Assembly: GCA_947302865.1 (NCBI GenBank)
Contig: CAMYWS010000069.1
Span: 1-6,326 of the forward strand
Source: an uncultured Clostridia bacterium
GTDB taxonomy: Bacteria; Bacillota_A; Clostridia; Christensenellales; CAG-138
Direction: 5' to 3'
Length of the DNA stretch: 6,326 nt
Shown: positions 5,808 to 6,326 of the stretch, piece after piece
Position numbering within the stretch: position 1 is the first letter of the stretch
Layout: each line of letters starts with the position of its first letter
The notes under the pieces: generated by a model
What the model saw: only the letters and a program-made list of their open reading frames with translations
Database searches by the model: none
What the model was told of the DNA's origin: nothing
Program-made: the position numbers and the translations under genes

Positions 5808-6326
5808 ATGAAAAGAACATTGGCGATTCTGCTCGCACTCGTGATGGTCTTCGGCCTCGCCGCCTGCAAAAAGTCCGGCGAAACGACCCCCGGCACTGAC
5901 AACGGCGCGGGCACGAGCACAGGTTCAGAGCTTGCCGGAACCTATGACATCACTGTCTGGGTCGGCGAGAACGCGGTCGATCTGACCAAGAAGCAGATCG
6001 AAGACTTCAACAACACGAACACGGACGGTATTAAGTTCAATGCGACGGTCAACCCGCAGTCCGAAGCGACGGCGGCAGACCAGATGCTGGTCGACATCTC
6101 CGCGGGCGCAGATATCTTCTGCTTCGCGCAGGACCAGTTCGCTCGCCTGGTACAGGGCGGCGCTCTGAACAAGCTCGGCAACAAAGCGGCTGAGACGGTC
6201 AGAGCGGCGAACGACCCGGGCGTCGTTGCGGCGGCAACCTCCGGCGACACGCTGTATGCGTACCCGATGACCTCCGATAACGGCTACTTCATGTACTATG
6301 ACAAGAGCGTTATCCCCGAGGAAGAC
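5808..6326 (+). CDS. Extracellular solute-binding lipoprotein of a sugar ABC transporter, 3' end missing
   Basis: The first 173 residues of a binding protein (family 1, CUT1-type); it has no stop before the window ends, and full members are usually about 400-450 residues. The signal peptide MKRTLAILLALVMVFGLAAC ends in lipobox LAAC (Cys20), followed by a flexible Ser/Thr/Gly-rich linker (about 22-42), typical of Gram-positive binding lipoproteins. The mature domain starts with YDITVWVGE, continues with a helix ending EDFNNTN, and has ISAGADIFCFAQDQFARLVQGGALNKL (97-123) and YAYPMTSDNGYFMYYDKSVI (150-169), both hallmarks of maltose- and oligosaccharide-type binding proteins. It would capture oligosaccharides outside the membrane and pass them to permeases, probably encoded just downstream. 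The ligand cannot be read from the sequence; galacto-oligosaccharides or maltodextrins are suggested by the neighbouring GH53 and GH13 genes. It has its own promoter, so it is regulated at least partly apart from the galactanase operon. Confidence 0.93.
   Translation, partial: MKRTLAILLALVMVFGLAACKKSGETTPGTDNGAGTSTGSELAGTYDITVWVGENAVDLTKKQIEDFNNTNTDGIKFNATVNPQSEATAADQMLVDISAGADIFCFAQDQFARLVQGGALNKLGNKAAETVRAANDPGVVAAATSGDTLYAYPMTSDNGYFMYYDKSVIPEED

Noticed and set aside
5702..5920. A 72-codon minus-strand frame with a hydrophobic stretch across the binding-protein start
   Set aside because: Its hydrophobic part is the reverse complement of the leader and its C-terminal end lies over the promoter region. 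No ribosome binding site precedes it, and it opposes a clear signal-peptide gene.
1..6326. CRISPR arrays, tRNA or rRNA genes, insertion sequences, phage genes or long repeats
   Set aside because: No regularly spaced repeats, no tRNA-like cloverleaf sequences, no transposase motifs and no long direct or terminal inverted repeats were seen on reading the window; no accessory mobile or defence system is supported.

Overview
The window looks like chromosomal DNA of a GC-rich, Gram-positive (Firmicutes-type) anaerobe, probably an uncultured clostridial gut or rumen carbohydrate degrader. That placement is an inference. It rests on three secreted proteins with lipoprotein signal peptides (Cys-ending lipoboxes), AGGAGG-type ribosome binding sites, TTGACA/TATAAT-type promoters, a sugar ABC-transporter binding protein, and similarity of the genes to clostridial glycan loci. 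Nothing here fixes genus or species.

Layout. (i) Positions 2-676, plus strand: the 3' part of a phosphodiester-glycosidase (NAGPA/DUF2233) protein; its start lies before the window. (ii) 677-851: a convergent intergenic region with a GC-rich inverted repeat and a textbook Rho-independent terminator for the minus-strand gene. (iii) 852-2474, minus strand: a GH13 alpha-amylase-family lipoprotein with all catalytic residues. (iv) 2475-2582: a compact divergent promoter region with a 19-bp inverted repeat overlapping both -35 regions, a candidate shared operator. (v) 2583-5600, plus strand: three overlapping, translationally coupled genes. They encode a two-TM membrane protein of unknown function, a single-TM protein with an extracytoplasmic domain of unknown function, and a GH53 endo-beta-1,4-galactanase lipoprotein carrying an Ig-like domain and a CBM61-like C-terminal module. 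(vi) 5601-5807: an intergenic region with a near-consensus promoter and a leader of about 110 nt. (vii) 5808-6326: the 5' part of an extracellular sugar-binding lipoprotein of a CUT1-type ABC transporter; it runs off the end of the window.

Together this reads as a surface glycan-use locus. An alpha-glucan-active lipoprotein and a beta-galactan-active lipoprotein are anchored outside the cell, with a binding protein to capture the released oligosaccharides. The transporter permeases would be expected just downstream. The least explained part is the pair of small membrane proteins at 2583-3630, locked by overlaps into the galactanase operon. The second has features reminiscent of a miniature, membrane-anchored solute-binding protein.
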